From contig CACYDD010000307.1 in assembly GCA_902773065.1 (NCBI GenBank), positions 1-8,034 of the forward strand: 8,034 nucleotides of DNA, written 5' to 3'. Positions 5,608-8,034 of the stretch are shown here, piece by piece (within the stretch, counting starts at the first letter, position 1; the number at the start of each line of letters is the position of its first letter). The stretch comes from an uncultured Ruminococcus sp. Its GTDB lineage: Bacteria; Bacillota; Clostridia; Oscillospirales; Acutalibacteraceae. Below the pieces are notes generated by a model. That model worked only from the letters and a program-made list of their open reading frames with translations, had not been told where the DNA came from and did no database searches. Position numbers and translations under genes: made by a program.

Positions 5608-5856
5608 ATGAAAGCAATCGGATGCGTAAGGAAAATTGATCATCTCGGAAGACTGGTTCTTCCGGCAGATCTCAGAAAATCTATGAAAATTGTTGACGGT
5701 GAAGATTCGGTAGAGTTCTTCGTTGAAAATGACAGCATTATTATCAAAAAATATTGCCCTGCGTGTATTTTCTGCGGCTCAGCCGATGGCATTATCAATT
5801 ATAAAGACCGTAATGTGTGCGAGTCTTGTCTGAATGATCTCAGAAACAGCAAATAA
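5608..5856 (+). CDS. AbrB/SpoVT-family transition-state regulator with Cys4 zinc-ribbon-like tail
   Basis: A small DNA-binding protein, 82 aa, cytoplasmic. Residues 1-49 form the AbrB N-terminal swapped-hairpin domain, with the family signature GCVRKIDHLGRLVLPADLRK and a closing IIIKKY strand. In place of the AbrB C-terminal dimer domain there is a short cysteine-rich tail: Cys53-x2-Cys56, then 14 residues, then Cys71-x2-Cys74, with an extra Cys50. This spacing suits a structural zinc ribbon; short AbrB proteins of this kind occur in clostridia. ATG start with GGGAGG (5594-5599) and an 8-nt spacer. It is divergent from spmA, and an intrinsic terminator follows about 60 nt after the stop. AbrB homologs often repress post-exponential or sporulation genes and themselves, so control of the adjacent spmA or yitJ is a reasonable guess but is not shown. 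Confidence 0.9.
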   Translation: MKAIGCVRKIDHLGRLVLPADLRKSMKIVDGEDSVEFFVENDSIIIKKYCPACIFCGSADGIINYKDRNVCESCLNDLRNSK

Positions 5857-5905
5857 TTTTTTTATACAGCAAAACTTTATGGCCCTGCAATAGAATAGAA
5901 AATAA

Positions 5906-5916
5906 ACCGATACCGT
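5906..5916. repeat. Right copy of the 11-bp inverted repeat, abutting the terminator stem
   Basis: ACCGATACCGT, the exact reverse complement of 5546-5556, placed immediately before the terminator hairpin and 50-60 nt before the yitJ-like start codon. Confidence 0.5.
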
Positions 5917-5950
5917 GGGGATGAGCAGCAGCTTGTCCCCGTAATTTTTT
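5915..5950 (+). terminator. Rho-independent terminator between abrB and the yitJ-like gene, possible attenuator
   Basis: GGGGATGAGC (5917-5926), loop AGCA (5927-5930) and GCTTGTCCCC (5931-5940) form a 10-bp stem with two G-U pairs, extendable by two more G-U pairs at 5915-5916/5941-5942. It is followed by AATTTTTT (5943-5950). The T tract ends 4 bases before the GGAG ribosome site of the next gene, so any promoter serving that gene must lie upstream of this hairpin and transcription must read through it. This placement suggests attenuation, or partial termination after abrB. No known riboswitch consensus fits the short 109-nt spacer. Confidence 0.85.
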
Positions 5951-5965
5951 ATATGGAGAAATATT

Positions 5966-7759
5966 ATGACACTGAAAGAACTTTTTAACAATCATAAAAC
6001 CGTACTGACGGACGGCGCAATGGGAACGTATTATTCACAGCTTACGGGAAATGAAGCAGAGCTTTGTGAAAAAGCGAATGTGACTTCCCCCGAAATCATT
6101 GAAAAAATCCATAACGAATATATCGCTGCCGGTGCAAAACTGATCAGAACCAATACCTTTTCGGCTAACAGTATCACGCTGGGCGTGACGCATGAGCAGC
6201 TGGGAGAAATTATCCGCAGTGCCTATCAGACAGCGGAAAAATGTGCAGGAGAAAAAGCGGTCGTTTGTGCCGATGTCAGTGCAATTTACGACAATTCCGA
6301 CAACAGCTCTGATGTGATAAATGAATATCAGTTTATCATTGATACATTTCTGGAGGCAGGCGCACAAAGCTTTATCTTTGAAACGCTTTCCGAGCTGGAG
6401 GCTGTTCTGCCTGCCATCGACTATATTCTAAAGAAAAAAGCCGATGCGGAAATTATTGCCTCCTTTACGCTTCTGCCTGACGGTTTTACCCGTTCGGGTC
6501 TGTCAGTGGAAAGGCTGCTGGATTCGGTCATTGCCAACCGTGATAAGTTGATTGCCGTAGGTCTTAACTGCGGCAGCGGTGCTGTGCAGATGTACCCGAA
6601 GGCGGTACCCTTTTTCACTTATATTCGTGAGCATACCGATTTATTCACAATCGTGATGCCGAATGCAGGTTATCCGTCCATCGTGAACAGGAGAACAGTT
6701 TATCATTCTGCCCCGTCCTATTTTGCAAGACAGACAGCAAGGTTTATACCGCACGGTCTGGCAGCTGTGGGCGGCTGCTGCGGCACAACACCGGAATATA
6801 TTCGACTGCTTGCGGAATATCTCAATAACGGAAAAATTGATTCCGTCAAAGAAATATTCTACCATTTTTCCGACAGGAAGCCGCAGTCGGTATCTTCTTC
6901 CAAAATCACCGGTGACAGGTTTATTATTGCTGCCGAACTCGACCCGCCTTACAGCTCCGATTTCAGCAAAATGATCGCAGCTGCGAAAATTCTCAAAGAC
7001 AGCGGCGTTGACATGATTACGGTTTCGGATTCGCCGCTTGGTCATGCAAAGGCGGATTCTGTTGTCTGCTCGGCAAGAATCAAGCGTGAAGTCGGGATCG
7101 ATACCCTGCCGCATATCTGCTGCCGTGACAAGAATATCAATGCACTGCGTTCCATTCTTCTGGGGGCGCACAGCGAGGGAATCCGTTCCGTGCTGGCGGT
7201 AACAGGCGACCATATTGCAGAAACAGACAGAGGTGTGATCAAGCCTGTGTTCAATCTGGATTCAACAAAGCTGATGACGCTGATCGGTGAGCTGAACGGG
7301 TCTGTCTTTGCCGATTCGCCTATCGCGATCGGGGGAGCATTTGACCCTGCCGCACCGAGGGCAGAGTTCGCACTGAAACGCCTTGATAAAAAAATATCCC
7401 ACGGTGCAAAGTTTGTGCTGACACAGCCTGTATTTACCGAAAAAGCCATAGAATGTATCAAGGAAGCAAGCCGGAAAGATGTAAAAGTGCTGGCAGGCAT
7501 TATGCCGATGGTGAGTTTCAGGAATGCAAGCTTTATGCAGAATGAAGTACCGGGAATGGTGATACCCGATGAGCTTGTCAGCCGTTTTACGCCTGAAATG
7601 AGCCGTGAAGAAGCCGAGGAAGTGGGAATCGGCATAGCCGCCGAGCTTGCGGAGAGAATACGTCCGTATGTTGACGGTTTTTACTTTATTACGCCGTTCA
7701 ATCGTGCCAATGTGATCAAAAGCGTAATTGAGCGGTTAAAAGATCGCAGGGTGATATAA
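5966..7759 (+). CDS. yitJ: Bifunctional homocysteine S-methyltransferase / methylenetetrahydrofolate reductase (YitJ type)
   Basis: A cytoplasmic fusion enzyme of 597 aa, near the length of B. subtilis YitJ (about 612). Residues 1-290 are a homocysteine S-methyltransferase: DGAMGT near the start, RTNTF at 61-65, and the zinc-binding cysteines Cys202 (GLNCGSG) and Cys271/Cys272 (GGCCGTTP). Residues about 315-597 are a MetF-like flavoprotein that reduces 5,10-methylene-THF to 5-methyl-THF: catalytic Glu324 (AAELDPP), HICCRDKN at 383-390, AVTGDH at 411-416 and TQPVF at 486-490. There is no cobalamin-binding domain, so methyl transfer needs another methyl donor or a separate B12 protein, as proposed for this family. 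ATG start with GGAG (5955-5958) and a 7-nt spacer. A terminator lies directly upstream, suggesting leader control. It overlaps the next ORF by one base. The annotation is firm; the methyl-donor specificity is not. Confidence 0.93.
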   Translation: MTLKELFNNHKTVLTDGAMGTYYSQLTGNEAELCEKANVTSPEIIEKIHNEYIAAGAKLIRTNTFSANSITLGVTHEQLGEIIRSAYQTAEKCAGEKAVVCADVSAIYDNSDNSSDVINEYQFIIDTFLEAGAQSFIFETLSELEAVLPAIDYILKKKADAEIIASFTLLPDGFTRSGLSVERLLDSVIANRDKLIAVGLNCGSGAVQMYPKAVPFFTYIREHTDLFTIVMPNAGYPSIVNRRTVYHSAPSYFARQTARFIPHGLAAVGGCCGTTPEYIRLLAEYLNNGKIDSVKEIFYHFSDRKPQSVSSSKITGDRFIIAAELDPPYSSDFSKMIAAAKILKDSGVDMITVSDSPLGHAKADSVVCSARIKREVGIDTLPHICCRDKNINALRSILLGAHSEGIRSVLAVTGDHIAETDRGVIKPVFNLDSTKLMTLIGELNGSVFADSPIAIGGAFDPAAPRAEFALKRLDKKISHGAKFVLTQPVFTEKAIECIKEASRKDVKVLAGIMPMVSFRNASFMQNEVPGMVIPDELVSRFTPEMSREEAEEVGIGIAAELAERIRPYVDGFYFITPFNRANVIKSVIERLKDRRVI

Positions 7760-8034
7760 TGCTTACCGAAAAAGAGAAAATGCTCAGGGCAAAAATGTAT
7801 ATGCTCAAGCTTGCAGGCGGCATCAACCCGATCGACGGGACATCTGTTTCCGGGGACAGTGTAGTTACCAACGAAAGAATGAAAAACTGCTTTCTGTATA
7901 TTGCGGAAGTGCTGGACAATGCCGCCAACGGCGATATCAAAGCACCGAAGCCGAAAAGAACTTCTTCCAGACTGCCGTTTTCTGTGGATGAGTCATTACT
8001 GGATAAAATATCTGTATCGGAAGAACCGCAGGCA
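7759..8034 (+). CDS. Hypothetical protein, N-terminal 92 codons, runs off the window
   Basis: The ATG at 7759 shares its A with the TAA of the preceding gene (TAATG), and AGGG (7748-7751) lies 7 nt before it, so this is a translationally coupled operon partner. The frame is open to the window end. The visible peptide starts MLTEKEKMLRAKMYMLKLAG, likely an alpha helix, continues GINPIDGTSVSGDSVVTNER and a hydrophobic helix NCFLYIAEVLDNAA, then becomes Lys/Pro/Ser-rich. The pattern of helix, GINP-[IL]-[DT]-G, short loop, N-x-R-x-x-x-C-[FL]-[FY] resembles, from memory, an uncharacterised domain found in many clostridial proteins; I cannot name it. No signal peptide or transmembrane segment is visible in this part. 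No link to methionine metabolism can be shown beyond position. Confidence 0.75.
   Translation, partial: MLTEKEKMLRAKMYMLKLAGGINPIDGTSVSGDSVVTNERMKNCFLYIAEVLDNAANGDIKAPKPKRTSSRLPFSVDESLLDKISVSEEPQA

Noticed and set aside
5868..5896. Separate promoter for yitJ with TAGAAT at 5891-5896
   Set aside because: No acceptable -35 box at 16-18 bp upstream and no TG extension; kept only as a weak possibility.
5546..5916. abrB as cargo of a small transposon because of the 11-bp inverted repeats
   Set aside because: No target-site duplication, no transposase and no composition shift; the arms lie within the leader and at the terminator.
5857..5965. SAM (S-box) riboswitch or T-box before the yitJ-like gene
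   Set aside because: The spacer is about 109 nt and shows only one strong hairpin; the multi-helix S-box core and the T-box specifier/T-box sequences are not seen.
6641..7635. Long antisense open frames within the yitJ-like gene
   Set aside because: They lie opposite a continuous, motif-rich enzyme and show no recognisable domains or ribosome sites.

Overview
This 8 kb window looks like chromosomal DNA of a low-to-moderate G+C, spore-lineage Firmicute, most likely a Ruminococcus/Oscillospiraceae-type clostridium. The reasons are a SpmA/SpmB spore-maturation pair, an AbrB/SpoVT-type regulator with a Cys4 tail, a YitJ-type homocysteine methyltransferase/methylene-THF reductase fusion, strong GGAGG ribosome sites and AT-rich intergenic regions. 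The assignment rests on gene content and composition, not on a database search. I see no mobile elements, CRISPR arrays, rRNA or tRNA genes.

Layout. (1) 1-153: the end of a membrane protein gene, probably an ABC-2 type permease. (2) 226-4048, plus strand: a promoter, then a tight three-gene operon of OmpR-family response regulator, membrane histidine kinase (17-nt overlap, TTG start) and membrane-anchored HtrA/DegP-like serine protease (17-nt gap). This resembles the secretion/envelope-stress logic of CssRS-HtrA, with the protease encoded next to its likely regulators. (3) 4049-4221: an AT-rich convergent intergenic region holding phased A-tracts, a strong-looking extended -10 promoter and, about 60 nt beyond the predicted start site, a GAAA-tetraloop hairpin. 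Together these could form an unannotated small RNA gene of about 90 nt with an anti-Shine-Dalgarno-like pyrimidine tract. (4) 5326-4222, minus strand: spmA and spmB, overlapping by 8 nt. (5) 5327-5607: an AT-rich divergent region with a promoter for the next gene. (6) 5608-5856: a small AbrB-like regulator with a zinc-ribbon-like C terminus. (7) 5915-5950: an intrinsic terminator only 15 nt upstream of the next start codon. (8) 5966-7759: the bifunctional homocysteine S-methyltransferase/MTHFR. (9) 7759 to the window end: a translationally coupled (TAATG), truncated ORF of unknown function.

How the parts fit. The kinase probably senses envelope or extracytoplasmic stress and the regulator drives the operon, including the quality-control protease. 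The abrB-yitJ junction looks regulated: a terminator sits in the yitJ leader, and an exact 11-bp inverted repeat flanks abrB. A third copy of the 11-mer inside spmB warns that chance is possible. The items most worth following up are the candidate small RNA at 4128-4220, the abrB-yitJ attenuator arrangement and the strongly acidic insert in the kinase sensor domain. Most of the protein-coding content is recognisable and ordinary.
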